From: CAIWHR01 sp963734085
Lineage (GTDB): Bacteria; Pseudomonadota; Gammaproteobacteria; Burkholderiales; Casimicrobiaceae
DNA length: 64,000 nt
Assembly (NCBI GenBank): GCA_963734085.1
Contig: CAVTFT010000017.1
Span: 310,001-374,000, forward strand
Reading direction: 5' to 3'
Positions 1-10,103 of this stretch are shown here, in pieces. Below the pieces are notes generated by a model. The model was given only the letters and a program-made list of their open reading frames with translations. It made no database searches and was not told the origin of the DNA. Both the position numbers and the translations under genes were made by a program. Each line of letters opens with the position of its first letter. Position 1 is the first letter of the stretch.

Positions 1-828
1 GCCGCCCTCGGGCTCGACAAGCCGCTCTGGGAGCAGTACTTCACGTTCCTGAACGGTCTCGCCCATGGCGATCTCGGCCGCTCGTTCGTGCACAGCACCT
101 CCGCGCTCGGGCTGATCCTCGAGCGGATGCCCGCGACAATGGAGCTCGCACTGACGGCAATGGTGATCGCGATCATCGTCGGCATCCCGCTCGGTCTGTG
201 GGCGGGCTTGAAGCCGGAGGGGATCGCGGGTCGAACGATCATGGCGGGTTCGATCCTCGGGTTCTCGCTGCCGACATTCTGGGTCGGCCTGATGCTGATC
301 ATGGTGTTTTCGGTGATGCTGGGCTGGCTGCCGTCGAATGGAAGAGGGCCCACGACGCTGCTGTTCGGCTTGATCCCGGTGTCGTTCCTGTCGGTCGACG
401 GCTGGAAGCACCTGATCATGCCGGCCACCAATCTCGCGCTCTTCAACGTGGCGCTCCTGATCAGGCTTACCCGCTCCGGCGCGCACGAGGCGCTGCTCCA
501 GGATTACGTGAAATTCGCCCGCGCCAAGGGGCTGACGAACGGCCGCGTCATCGGCGTCCACGTGTTGCGCAACATCCTGATTCCCATCGTCACCGTCATC
601 GGGCTGCAGTTCGGCGCGCTGGTCGCCTTTGCCATCGTGACCGAAAGCGTTTTCGCGTGGCCGGGAATGGGCAAGCTCCTGATCGACTCGATCGGCGTGC
701 TCGACCGGCCGGTGATCGTCGCCTACCTGCTCGTGATCGTGACGTTCTTCATCGTGATCAATCTCGCCGTCGACGTGCTCTATTCGGCGCTCGACCCGCG
801 GGTTCGATTGACGGAAAGCAGGGGATGA
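1..828 (+). CDS. dppB: Dipeptide/oligopeptide ABC transporter permease DppB, 5' partial
   Basis: Inner-membrane permease subunit of a peptide-type ABC importer. The frame is open from the first base, so the true start lies upstream; 275 residues are visible. The first residues (LGLDKPLWEQYFTF, then GDLGRSF) match the periplasmic loop after the first membrane helix of DppB/OppB permeases. Several hydrophobic helices follow. The cytoplasmic coupling motif (around YVKFARAKGL, with a downstream ILIPIVTVIG segment) is intact. It is followed at once by a second permease and two ATPases, so it is the first visible gene of the operon. The substrate (dipeptides, longer peptides or another compound) cannot be read from the sequence, and the substrate-binding protein would lie upstream of the window. 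Confidence 0.93.
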   Translation, partial: AALGLDKPLWEQYFTFLNGLAHGDLGRSFVHSTSALGLILERMPATMELALTAMVIAIIVGIPLGLWAGLKPEGIAGRTIMAGSILGFSLPTFWVGLMLIMVFSVMLGWLPSNGRGPTTLLFGLIPVSFLSVDGWKHLIMPATNLALFNVALLIRLTRSGAHEALLQDYVKFARAKGLTNGRVIGVHVLRNILIPIVTVIGLQFGALVAFAIVTESVFAWPGMGKLLIDSIGVLDRPVIVAYLLVIVTFFIVINLAVDVLYSALDPRVRLTESRG

Positions 829-876
829 GCGCCGCGGCACCGCAGGGATCGATGGCTGATGGAGGCCGCGGCTGAC

Positions 877-1788
877 ATGGCGAGCGCCGCCTCAACGCCG
901 ACGGCCGCGCGTGCCGTCGAGACGCCGTTCCGGCGGCTCGCCGCGGATTTCTGCGCCAACCCGATCGCCGTGTTCGGGCTCGTGCTTCTCGGCGTGATTC
1001 TGTTCCTCGCGCTGTTCGCCCCGCTGCTCTCGCCGCAGAATCCCTACGACCTCGCGCAGCTCGACGTGATGGACAGCCGGCTGCCACCGGGATCGAAAAC
1101 GGCCAGCGGCGGCACGTTCTGGCTCGGCACCGACGACCAGGGGCGCGACATGCTCTCCGCGATCTTCTACGGGTTGCGGATCAGCCTTTCCGTCGGCCTC
1201 GCCGCCACCGTCATGGCGCTCGTAATCGGCCTCGCGGCGGGCCTCCCGGCGGCATATTTCGGCGGGCGGACCGAAGCGCTCGTCATGCGGATCGTCGACA
1301 TTCAGCTCTCCTTTCCCGCGATTCTGATCGCGCTGATCCTGATCGCCGTGCTGGGGCAGGGTACCGGCAAGGTCATCGCCGCGCTCGTCACCGTGCAGTG
1401 GGCGTACTACGCGCGCACGGTGCGCAGCGCAGCGCTGGTGGAAAAGCGCAAGGAATATGTCGAGGCGGCGCGGTGCCTCGCGCTCTCGCCTTGGCGGATC
1501 GTGTTTCGCCACCTGTTGCCGAACTGTCTGCCGCCGATGATCGTCGTTGCGACGGTGCAGGTGGCGGCGGCGATTACGCTCGAAGCGACGCTGTCGTTTC
1601 TCGGTCTCGGTCTGCCGATCACCGAACCCTCGCTCGGTCTGCTGATCGCCAACGGCTACCAGTATCTGCTGTCGGGCAAGTACTGGATCAGCTTCTTTCC
1701 CGGCATCGCGCTCCTGCTCACGATCGTCAGCATCAACCTCGTCGCGGATCAGCTGCGCGACGCGCTCAATCCGAGGCTGCAGCGATGA
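877..1788 (+). CDS. dppC: Dipeptide/oligopeptide ABC transporter permease DppC
   Basis: Second inner-membrane permease (303 residues from this start), pairing with DppB. It has the N-terminal helix typical of DppC, a periplasmic stretch containing the FWLGTDDQGRDM motif diagnostic of DppC/OppC, then five more helices. The coupling loop is YVEAARCLALSPWRIVFRHLLPN. An ATG at 859 in the same frame would add six residues. I prefer 877 because GGAGGC lies about ten bases upstream and because a micro-ORF that begins at the dppB stop ends one base before this ATG. Downstream, dppD begins after a 37-base gap. Confidence 0.93.
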   Translation: MASAASTPTAARAVETPFRRLAADFCANPIAVFGLVLLGVILFLALFAPLLSPQNPYDLAQLDVMDSRLPPGSKTASGGTFWLGTDDQGRDMLSAIFYGLRISLSVGLAATVMALVIGLAAGLPAAYFGGRTEALVMRIVDIQLSFPAILIALILIAVLGQGTGKVIAALVTVQWAYYARTVRSAALVEKRKEYVEAARCLALSPWRIVFRHLLPNCLPPMIVVATVQVAAAITLEATLSFLGLGLPITEPSLGLLIANGYQYLLSGKYWISFFPGIALLLTIVSINLVADQLRDALNPRLQR

Positions 1789-1825
1789 GTGACGGGGCGG
1801 CTTGCCCTGCCGTGCGGAGTCCCGG

Positions 1826-2824
1826 ATGAGCGCGCCTCTGCTCGACGTCAAGGGCCTGCGCACGCATTTCTTCACCCGGGCCGGCGTCGTGAAGGCGGTC
1901 GACGACGTTTCGTTCACCGTGGCCAAGGGCGAGGTCGTGGGCCTCGTGGGCGAATCGGGGTCGGGCAAATCGATGACCGGCTATTCGCTCATGGGATTGA
2001 TCGACCCGCCGGGACGCATCGTCGAGGGCAGCATCCTGCTCGACGGCCGCGATTTGCGGCGGTGCTCGGCCGAGGAGCTGCGGCAACTGCGCGGCAACCG
2101 CATCGCGATGATCTTCCAGGACCCGATGATGACGCTGAACCCGGTGCTGCGGATCGACGCGCAAATGGTCGAGACAATCCTCGCGCACGAGAAGGTAACG
2201 CGCGCCACCGCGCTCGCCCGCGCGCGCAAAGCGCTGGTGAAGGTCGGGATCCCGTCGCCGGACGAGCGGCTCGAAGCCTACCCGCACCAGTTTTCCGGCG
2301 GCATGCGCCAGCGCGTCGCCATCGCGATCGCGCTCCTCAACAACCCCGACCTCGTCATCGCCGACGAGCCGACGACGGCGCTCGACGTGACGATCCAGGG
2401 CCAGATCCTGTTCGAGATGCAGAAGCTCACACGCGAGACGGGTGCGGCGCTGATCTGGATCACCCACGACCTATCGGTCGTCGCGGGTCTCGCCGACCGC
2501 GTCTGCGTGATGTACGCCGGCCGCATCGTCGAGCAGGGGACCGTCGTCGACGTGTTGTCGTGGCCGCGGCATCCATACACGCGCGGATTGCTGGACTCGG
2601 TGCCGTCGCGGGCGCCACGCGGCGCGCGACTCGCGCAGATTCCCGGGATGGCGCCCCCGGCGCTCGACATTCCCGCCGGATGCGCGTTTCGCGATCGCTG
2701 CAGCTACGCGACGGCTGCGTGCCTGGCGATGCCGGCGATGCGGCCGATCGGAAACGCCGCAAGCGGGCAGGCAGTGCGTTGCCATCATCCATTGGCCGTG
2801 CCGGTCGCCGCGGTCTCGCATTGA
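1826..2824 (+). CDS. dppD: Dipeptide ABC transporter ATP-binding protein DppD
   Basis: Cytoplasmic ATPase (332 residues) energising the peptide importer. Walker A is GESGSGKS at about residues 42-49. The ABC signature FSGGMRQRV and Walker B LVIADEPTTALD follow. The C-terminal oligopeptide-transporter domain carries the Cys-rich CAFRDRCSYATAAC stretch usual in DppD/OppD, which can hold an Fe-S cluster in some members. An in-frame TTG at 1802 would add eight residues; the ATG at 1826 begins the conserved MSAPLLDVKGL region. The stop shares one base (TGATG) with the next start, so translation is coupled to the glycosyltransferase-like gene rather than directly to dppF. Confidence 0.93.
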   Translation: MSAPLLDVKGLRTHFFTRAGVVKAVDDVSFTVAKGEVVGLVGESGSGKSMTGYSLMGLIDPPGRIVEGSILLDGRDLRRCSAEELRQLRGNRIAMIFQDPMMTLNPVLRIDAQMVETILAHEKVTRATALARARKALVKVGIPSPDERLEAYPHQFSGGMRQRVAIAIALLNNPDLVIADEPTTALDVTIQGQILFEMQKLTRETGAALIWITHDLSVVAGLADRVCVMYAGRIVEQGTVVDVLSWPRHPYTRGLLDSVPSRAPRGARLAQIPGMAPPALDIPAGCAFRDRCSYATAACLAMPAMRPIGNAASGQAVRCHHPLAVPVAAVSH

Positions 2825-4727
2825 TGGCCAGCGAACCGACGCTCGGCTCGTCGTCGCCGCACGCGGACTTGACGCCGATCCTCGCGGCTGCGCAGCAGGC
2901 GCGGGCGGCGGGAAAGCGCGACGAAGCCGCGGCGCTGCTCGAACGGGCGCTCGCCGCCGATCCCGATTGCGCCGAAGCGCTCGAGGATTACGCGCTCCTC
3001 GCGCTCGAGGCCGGCCGGCCCCAGCTCGCGTTGACCGCAGCCGCGCGCTGGTCGCAGTCGCGGCCCGCGTCGGCCGCGGCGAAGAACGTCCTCGGCGTCG
3101 CCTGCCGGCAATCGGGGCGTCTCGCCGAGGCGATCGTGCGGCTGACCGAAGCCGTCGCCCTCGATCCCGATTTCTTCGACGCGCGCGTCAACCTCGGCAA
3201 TGCGTTGCTCGACGCCGGCGATCCGCAGGCGGCGTTGCCCCACTATCGGCGCGCGCTCGCGCTCAATCCGGACGCAGCCGCCGTCCACAACAATCTCGGC
3301 AATCTCCATCGCGAGTTGCGGCAACCGGCCGAGGCGCTTGCGTCGTACCGCCGCGCGCTCGCGCTCGATCCGGGCCACGCCCGCGCGTGGAGCAACGTCG
3401 GCAACATCCAGAAAGACCTGGGCGACACCGGCGGTGCGCTCGACGCTTTTCGCCGCTCGCTCGCGCTGGCGCCGAACCGGCCCGAAGTGTGGAGCAATCT
3501 GCTGCTGACGTTGAACACCTCGGACGCGACGACTGCGGACGAAATCGCCGCCGAGCATCGCGCCTTCGGCCGCCACTTCGCGCCGCTGCTGCCGCCGTTG
3601 CCGCCGCGCGACGACGTTCCGCTCGCGGGACGGCGGCTCAGAGTCGGTTACGTGTCGGCGGATTTGCGCAAGCATGCGGTCGCGACCTTCTTCCTGCCGC
3701 TCCTCGAAGCGCACGATCGGTCGGCGTTCGAAGTGTTCTGCTACTACAACCAGCCGCGCGGCGACGACGTGACGACGCGGATCCAGGCGCTTGCCGAGCA
3801 TTTCCTGCCGGTCGCCGGAATGCCGGATCGCGCGCTCGCCGCACGGATCCGGCAGGATGGCATCGACATCCTGATCGACCTCAACGGGCATACGGCCGAC
3901 AACCGGTTGCCGCTTTTCTTCCTGCGCCCGGCGCCGGTCCAGGCGACATGGTTGGGATATCTCGGACCAACGGGCGTGCCGACGATCGATTGGCGGATCA
4001 CCGACATTCACGCCGACCCCGAGGGCGAGCCGAGCGCGCCCGGCCTCGAAGCGCCATGGCGGCTGCCGCGCACGATGTGGTGCTATCGGCCTTACGCGGA
4101 GGCGCCGGACGTGTCGCCGCTGCCCTCGGCAGCGACCGGGGTTGTCACCTTCGGCTGCCTCAACAATCCGGGCAAGGTCTCGCCGACGATGCTTGACGCG
4201 TGGTCGGAGATCCTCGCTAACACGCCGCGAAGCCGCCTGCTGCTGCTGACCTCGCCCGATGCCGGCCGCGTCGATGAGCTGCGCCGCCACTTCGCGCGCG
4301 CCACTGCGGCACCCGATCGCTTCGAATTCGTCTCCCGTGTCCCGCTTGCCGACTACCTGCGCCTTTATTCGCGCATCGACGCCGCCCTCGATACGTGGCC
4401 CTATACCGGCGGAACAACGAGCTGCGACGCGCTGTGGATGGGCGCGCCCGTCGTGAGCCTCGCCGCCGATCGTCCGTTCGCACGGAGCGGCATGAGCATT
4501 CTCGCGCAGCTCGGGCTTGCCGATCTGGTCGCGTCGACGCCGTCTCAATACGTTTCGATCGCCTGCGCGCTCGCCAGTGATCGCGAGCGATTGGCGGCAT
4601 TGCGCGCCGAATTGCGGCCGCGGATGGCAGCTTCCGCGCTCACCGATGCTGCCGGCTTCGCGCGTGACTTCGAGACGGCGTTGAAGGGCATGTGGGCGGC
4701 ACGGCATGCGCGTGGAGGAGCCAACTC

Positions 4728-4731
<4 letters not shown>
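2824..4731 (+). CDS. TPR protein with O-GlcNAc transferase (SPINDLY-type) catalytic domain
   Basis: A 635-residue protein. Residues ~10-260 are tandem TPR repeats (repeated A-x-x-x-Y-x-x-A-L-x-L-x-P patterns). The rest is a GT41/OGT-like domain with LRVGYVSADLRKHAVATFF, LNGHTADNRLPLFFLRPAP, a TFGCLNNPGKVSPTML nucleotide-sugar region and the GGTTSCDALWMGAPVVSL motif. The family transfers a sugar to Ser/Thr of proteins; bacterial members are mostly uncharacterised. The region upstream of 2824 in this frame is open but overlaps dppD out of frame, so the start is the ATG overlapping the dppD stop. The 3' end overlaps the dppF start (GTGA). Its position between two ATPase genes of one transporter is unusual. 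Target and sugar donor are unknown. Confidence 0.88.
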
Positions 4732-5762
<1,031 letters not shown>

Positions 5763-5773
5763 ACGCCGGCACG

Positions 5774-6637
5774 ATGGCGACTCTGTCCGACGCCGCATGT
5801 CGTCGTCACGCGGCCACGATCGCGCCGATCCCGCTCGTCCTCGACTCGCCGCACTCGGGCGAGGACTATCCGGACGATTTCGTGCATGCGCCGCCGCGCG
5901 CCGAAGTGCGGCGGGCCGAGGATACCCACGTCGCACGGTTGTACGAGAGCGCACCGCGATGCGGGGCGACGCTGATCGAGGCGAGATTCCCGCGCGCGTA
6001 TATCGATCCCAATCGCAGCCTTGCCGACATCGATCCGGAGCTCCTTTCCGAAGCGTGGCCGGGCCCGATCGCCACGTCGCGCAAGACCGAGCAGGGCATC
6101 GGACTCGTGTGGCGAGTCGCGCGAAACGGCGCGCCGATGTACGCGCGCAAGCTTGGGATCGCGGAAGTGCAGCAGCGGATCGAGCGCTGTTATCTGCCCT
6201 ATCACGCAGCGCTCGCAACCGAGCTCGACGCCGCGCACCGAGCGTTCGGTGCCGTCTGGCACCTCGATTGTCACTCGATGCCGGCCGTGGGCGACAAGAA
6301 TGCCGATGACCCGGGCCGCGCGCGCGCCGATTTCGTGCTGGGTGACCGCGACGGCACGACGTGTGCGGCCGATTTCACGCGGATCGTTGCCGCCGTTCTG
6401 GAAAGCATGGGCTATGCCGTCGCGATCAACGATCCGTACAAGGGCGTGGAGATCGTGCGCCGTCACGGCAGGCCGGCGGAAAACCGGCACAGCCTGCAGA
6501 TCGAAATCAACCGCCGCCTCTACATGGACGAGCAGACGCTCCTCCCGAACGGCGGCTACGCGAAGCTCGAAGCCGATCTGGAGCGGCTGCTCGTCGCGCT
6601 CGCGGCGTTCGTGCGGCGGGAGTGCAGGATCGGCTGA
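5774..6637 (+). CDS. N-formylglutamate amidohydrolase family protein
   Basis: A 287-residue member of the N-formylglutamate amidohydrolase family (HutG type), zinc-dependent hydrolases releasing formate from N-formyl amino acids. Diagnostic stretches are LVLDSPHSGEDYPDDF near the N terminus, WHLDCHSMP in the middle with putative metal ligands, and EINRRLYMDEQTLLPNGG near the end. In histidine degradation the enzyme makes glutamate from N-formylglutamate, but no other hut gene is nearby. Placement at the end of a peptide-uptake operon suggests deformylation of an imported or peptide-derived substrate; that role is inference. The start is the ATG at 5774, 11 bases after dppF. Confidence 0.87.
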   Translation: MATLSDAACRRHAATIAPIPLVLDSPHSGEDYPDDFVHAPPRAEVRRAEDTHVARLYESAPRCGATLIEARFPRAYIDPNRSLADIDPELLSEAWPGPIATSRKTEQGIGLVWRVARNGAPMYARKLGIAEVQQRIERCYLPYHAALATELDAAHRAFGAVWHLDCHSMPAVGDKNADDPGRARADFVLGDRDGTTCAADFTRIVAAVLESMGYAVAINDPYKGVEIVRRHGRPAENRHSLQIEINRRLYMDEQTLLPNGGYAKLEADLERLLVALAAFVRRECRIG

Positions 6638-6686
6638 TAGCCCGGCGGGTTTGCTGACAGCTGATAGCCGAATGCTGACCACTGAT

Positions 6687-6697
6687 TGGTCAGACCA
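6687..6697. promoter_or_regulatory. FadR/GntR-type operator-like palindrome upstream of tctC
   Basis: The 11-base palindrome TGGTCAGACCA lies 112 bases before the tctC start, in a 170-base gene-free spacer. It fits the TGGTnnnACCA core of FadR-subfamily GntR regulators (FadR, PdhR, LldR type). A TTGACC hexamer follows at 6699-6704, but I see no convincing -10 element at the right distance. No GntR gene is in the window. A single 11-base palindrome can arise by chance. Confidence 0.4.
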
Positions 6698-6808
6698 CTT
6701 GACCGGTTCGGGGCCGGCTGCCAAACTCCGCACGCATCGCCGGGCACCCGCTGCGGGCCACGGCGCCGTCGACCCCATCGCCCCAATACTGCAGCCCGAG
6801 GAGGAGTC

Positions 6809-7780
6809 ATGACCCCACTTTATCGAGCGTGCGTGCGCGCGGTCGCGGTTTGCGCACTGCTGTTCGCGACCACCGTCGAAGCCGCCTATCCGGAGCGTCC
6901 GATTACGCTGATCGTGCCGTGGGGTGCCGGCGGCGGCACCGATGCCACGGCGCGGATCATCGGCACGCTGCTCGAGAAGGAACTGGGCCAGCCCGTCAAC
7001 GTCGTGAATCGCACCGGCGGCAGCGGCGTCGTCGGGCACAGCGCGATCGCGCAGGCCACGCCCGATGGCTATACGATCGGGATCATCACCGTCGAGATCG
7101 GCATGATGCACTGGCAGGGGCTCACCGAGCTGAACGGTGCGTCCTATACGCCCGTCGGTCTCGTCAATGCCGATCCCGCCGGCGTCGAGGTTCCCGCCGA
7201 CGCGCCGTACAAGACCATCAATGACCTGGTGGCGGCCATCAAGGCCAATCCGGGCAAGCTCAAGGCGTCGGGCACCGGGCAGGGCGGCATCTGGCATCTC
7301 GCGATCGCCGGAATGCTGCAGGACTTGAAAGTCGATCCGGCGAGCGTGCCGTGGGTGCCGTCCAATGGCGCTGCGCCGGGCCTGCAGGACATGATCGCGG
7401 GTGGCGTGCAGATCGCGCCGGTGTCGCTGCCGGAAGCGCGCGCGCTGATCGACGCGGGGAAGGTGAAGAGCCTCGTCGTCATGGCCGATGCGCCGGCCGC
7501 GCTGTATCCGAACGTCCCCACACTCAAAGCGGCGACGGGAAGCAACTGGACGATGGCCGCCTGGCGGGGAATCGCCGCGCCGAAGAACATCCCGCCCGAA
7601 GCGCGCGACAAGCTCGTCGCCGCGATCCGCAAGATCGTCACGAGCAAGGACTACACCGAATTCATGGCCAAGCAGGGCTACGGCGTCATCTATGCGGCCC
7701 CGGAGGATTTCGCCAGGTTCATGGCCAAGTCCGACGCCGATCTCGGCGCAACGATGAAGGCGGTCGGCATCGTCAAGTGA
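6809..7780 (+). CDS. tctC: Bug-family tripartite tricarboxylate transporter substrate-binding protein TctC
   Basis: Periplasmic receptor of a TTT-type transporter (323 residues). An N-terminal signal peptide ends near VEA before AYPERPITLIVPWGAGGGTDATAR, the canonical start of mature Bug proteins. The middle and C-terminal parts keep the family fold with LKASGTGQGG and the APKNIPPEARDKLVAAI region. The start is supported by GAGGAG directly upstream. Bug receptors bind small carboxylates; the ligand here is unknown. The tctB and tctA genes follow in order. A strong inverted repeat starts at the stop codon and may stabilise this part of the message. Confidence 0.92.
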   Translation: MTPLYRACVRAVAVCALLFATTVEAAYPERPITLIVPWGAGGGTDATARIIGTLLEKELGQPVNVVNRTGGSGVVGHSAIAQATPDGYTIGIITVEIGMMHWQGLTELNGASYTPVGLVNADPAGVEVPADAPYKTINDLVAAIKANPGKLKASGTGQGGIWHLAIAGMLQDLKVDPASVPWVPSNGAAPGLQDMIAGGVQIAPVSLPEARALIDAGKVKSLVVMADAPAALYPNVPTLKAATGSNWTMAAWRGIAAPKNIPPEARDKLVAAIRKIVTSKDYTEFMAKQGYGVIYAAPEDFARFMAKSDADLGATMKAVGIVK

Positions 7781-7837
7781 CGCATCTGTCCAAGAGCGGC
7801 CCGGCGACGCGCGGGCCGCGATTGGAAACAGATGCGT
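7780..7837 (+). other. Nested stem-loop at the tctC stop codon
   Basis: ACGCATCTGT at 7780-7789 is the exact reverse complement of ACAGATGCGT at 7828-7837. Inside it GCGGCCCG pairs with CGGGCCGC. The hairpin begins at the last base of the tctC stop and has no T-run, so it is not a standard terminator. It may protect the 3' end of tctC message, letting the receptor be made in excess of the membrane subunits, as with other binding-protein-dependent transporters. That role is inferred. Confidence 0.6.
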
Positions 7838-7912
7838 CATCCCCGCGGATTCAGGCGGGGATCCAGCGTCGTTCGATTGACGACACTGGGTTCCCGCCTG
7901 CGCGGGAACGAC
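7835..7912. repeat. REP/dRS3-like inverted repeat between tctC and tctB
   Basis: The element opens with CGTCATCCCCGC and closes with GCGGGAACGAC. Its two arms each hold a smaller palindrome: CCCCGCGGATTCAGGCGGGG and TTCCCGCCTGCGCGGGAA. This is the layout of the short dispersed GTCATTCCCGC...GCGGGAATGAC repeats common in beta- and gammaproteobacteria and resembles neisserial dRS3 elements. Only one copy is in the window, so its family status rests on recognition. Confidence 0.6.
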
Positions 7913-7934
7913 AGAACGGTGTAGTGCGCTCGCC

Positions 7935-8420
7935 ATGAAGCTCAACGACGCGGTCTGGGGCGCGCTGCTGATGCTGCTCAGCGCCGCCCTGCTGGTCCAC
8001 GTCCAGAGCTTCCCCAAAATCCCCGGGCAGCAGTACGGCCCGGCGATGTTCCCCGGCGTCATCGCGGTCTGCCTCGGCGTGTGTGCCGTTCTGCTGATCG
8101 TCAAGGGCTTCGCGGCCCGGACCCATGGCCACGAGCGCGCGCAATGGATCGCCTTCGAGCCGTGGACACGATCGCGCCGGCATCTGCTCGCGTTTGCGCT
8201 GACGGTTGGCGTCAACGTGTTCTACATTGCGGCCGTCGGCCGGCTCGGGTTCATCCCGACGGGCACCATCTATCTCGCAGCGCTCTTCGCCGTGTTCGGC
8301 GTACGCGCGCGCTGGATCGTGCCACTTGCATTGGTCCTGACGCTGGTCATTCATACCGCGTTCTACAAGCTGCTACGGGTTCCGCTGCCGTGGGGACTGC
8401 TGCAGCCCATCCTGTGGTGA
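7935..8420 (+). CDS. tctB: Tripartite tricarboxylate transporter small membrane subunit TctB
   Basis: Small membrane component (161 residues) with four hydrophobic segments, at about residues 5-25, 38-58, 82-105 and 110-145. The sequence is poorly conserved, as is normal for TctB, but KIPGQQYGPAMFPGVIA is typical. It partners the large TctA channel and the TctC receptor in secondary uptake of carboxylates driven by the ion gradient. It is separated from tctC by 154 bases holding two inverted repeats and from tctA by 25 bases. Confidence 0.88.
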   Translation: MKLNDAVWGALLMLLSAALLVHVQSFPKIPGQQYGPAMFPGVIAVCLGVCAVLLIVKGFAARTHGHERAQWIAFEPWTRSRRHLLAFALTVGVNVFYIAAVGRLGFIPTGTIYLAALFAVFGVRARWIVPLALVLTLVIHTAFYKLLRVPLPWGLLQPILW

Positions 8421-8445
8421 CGAAGCGTACAACGGGCAGGATGCG

Positions 8446-9936
8446 ATGAGCGGGCCCTGGGCGCAGGCCTTCTCGCTGGTACTCGATCCGTACAACATCG
8501 TCGTGATGCTGGCGGCTTCGCTGTTCGGGCTTTTTGTCGGTGCCGTGCCGGGATTGACGGCGACAATGGCGACGGCGCTGCTCGTGCCGGTGACCTTCTT
8601 CATGGCGCCGATTCCGGCGATCGCCGCCATCGTCACCGCCACCGCGATGGCCATCTTCTCCGGGGACATCCCCGGCTGCCTGATGCGCATGCCGGGAACG
8701 CCCGCGTCGGCCGCCTATACGGACGAAGCCTACGCAATGACCAAGAAGGGGCAGGCGGAAACCGCGCTTGGTGCCGGCCTCGTCTTTTCCGCGCTCGGCG
8801 GGCTTTTCGGTACTGCGGTGCTCATGCTATCGGCGCCGGCGCTCGCGGAATTCGCGCTCAAGTTCAGCTCGTTCGAATATTTCTGGCTGGTGCTGCTGGG
8901 CCTCACCTGCGCGGTGTTCATGACGTCCGATCGTCCGCTCAAGGGCTTCGTGTCGTTGATGCTGGGGCTGCTCGTCGCGTCGGTCGGACTCTCCAACCCC
9001 GCTGGCTTTCCGCGCTTCACGTTCGGTAGTACCGAGCTGCTCGGCGGCATCGGTCTGATTCCGATGATGATCGGCATGTTCGCGATTTCGGAGATCATCC
9101 GCTTTGCGGTCGACATGAATCCTCCGCTGAAGATCATCGACAAGCCGCTCGGCAACGTATTCAAGGGCATGTGGGCGCTCACAAAAAAATATCCGCTGCA
9201 GATCCTGCGCGGCAGCATGTTGGGCACGCTGGTCGGCGCGTTGCCGGGCGCGGGCGCCGATATCGCCGCATGGATGTCCTACGGGATCAGCAAGAAGTTC
9301 TCGCAGGAGCCGGAAAAGTTCGGCACCGGCCACGTGGAAGGCATCGTCGAATCGGGCTCCGCCAACAACAGTGCGCTGGCCGGGGCGTGGATCCCGGCGC
9401 TGGTGTTCGGCATTCCCGGCGATTCGATCACGGCCATCGTGATCGGGGTCCTCTACATGAAGAACATGAATCCGGGCCCGTCGCTGTTCACGAAGAATCC
9501 GCAGAACATCTACGCGGTCTATCTGCTGTTCATCATCGCCAACCTGATCATGATCCCGCTCGGCTGGTGGTGCATCAAGGTGTCGAAGCAGATTCTCAAG
9601 GTCCCGAGGACGGTGCTGATGCCGGTGATCATGCTCTTCTGCGTCGTGGGATCGTTCGCCATCAACAACACCGCCTTCGACGTTACCGTGATGCTGATCG
9701 CCGGGATCGCTGCGTTCGTGCTGGAGGAAAACGGCTTTCCCATCGCCCCCGCGATCCTGGGCGTCGTGCTCGGCGGGATGCTGGAAGAGAATTTCGTCAC
9801 GTCGATGATCAAGTCCGAGGGCCACCTGATCGCATTCTTCCAGCGGCCCGTCGCGGCGACGCTCGGCGTGTTGACGCTCGCCGTCTGGTTCCTCCCGCTG
9901 CTGCTGCGCCGGCTGCGGCGGCTGGCCGGCGTCTGA
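8446..9936 (+). CDS. tctA: Tripartite tricarboxylate transporter large permease TctA
   Basis: Large channel subunit (496 residues) with about a dozen transmembrane segments. Conserved family stretches are seen: AVPGLTATMATALLVPVTF near the N terminus, GTLVGALPGAGADIAAWMSYG in the middle, the ESGSANNSALAGAWIPALVFGIPGDSITAIVIG signature, and EENGFPIAPAILG near the C terminus. It completes the tctCBA operon. No two-component regulator (TctDE) is nearby. It is followed by a promoter-like region and the separate tpiA transcription unit. Confidence 0.93.
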   Translation: MSGPWAQAFSLVLDPYNIVVMLAASLFGLFVGAVPGLTATMATALLVPVTFFMAPIPAIAAIVTATAMAIFSGDIPGCLMRMPGTPASAAYTDEAYAMTKKGQAETALGAGLVFSALGGLFGTAVLMLSAPALAEFALKFSSFEYFWLVLLGLTCAVFMTSDRPLKGFVSLMLGLLVASVGLSNPAGFPRFTFGSTELLGGIGLIPMMIGMFAISEIIRFAVDMNPPLKIIDKPLGNVFKGMWALTKKYPLQILRGSMLGTLVGALPGAGADIAAWMSYGISKKFSQEPEKFGTGHVEGIVESGSANNSALAGAWIPALVFGIPGDSITAIVIGVLYMKNMNPGPSLFTKNPQNIYAVYLLFIIANLIMIPLGWWCIKVSKQILKVPRTVLMPVIMLFCVVGSFAINNTAFDVTVMLIAGIAAFVLEENGFPIAPAILGVVLGGMLEENFVTSMIKSEGHLIAFFQRPVAATLGVLTLAVWFLPLLLRRLRRLAGV

Positions 9937-10001
9937 TTGCCGTTTGCGATTCTCCCTCTGCCGCGGTCGCGCACGCGGCCCGGCTGCGCTTCTTGACCGC
10001 G

Positions 10002-10031
10002 TTGCCCGCGATTTCCGCACTGCGGTATAAT
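10002..10031 (+). promoter_or_regulatory. Sigma-70-type promoter upstream of tpiA
   Basis: TTGCCC at 10002-10007 and a perfect TATAAT at 10026-10031 are 18 bases apart, in the only AT-rich patch of the 167-base spacer between tctA and tpiA. It would start transcripts about 65 bases before tpiA. It could feed tpiA and secG and possibly the tRNA and nuo genes. Confidence 0.6.
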
Positions 10032-10103
10032 TTCCTGATTTTTTGAGGCGCCGCCGGAATCCGGGCTGAACCGCGCTCGGCTCCGAATCCCGGCGAACAC
10101 GCG

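Noticed and set aside
1789..2823. The glycosyltransferase frame is open for 345 codons upstream of its start
   Set aside because: It overlaps dppD entirely, out of frame. The translated part is Arg-rich low-complexity sequence with no TPR, and dppD has all ATPase motifs.
9993..9998. TTGACC as the -35 of the tpiA promoter
   Set aside because: It is 27 bases from the TATAAT, too far. TTGCCC at 10002 gives 18.
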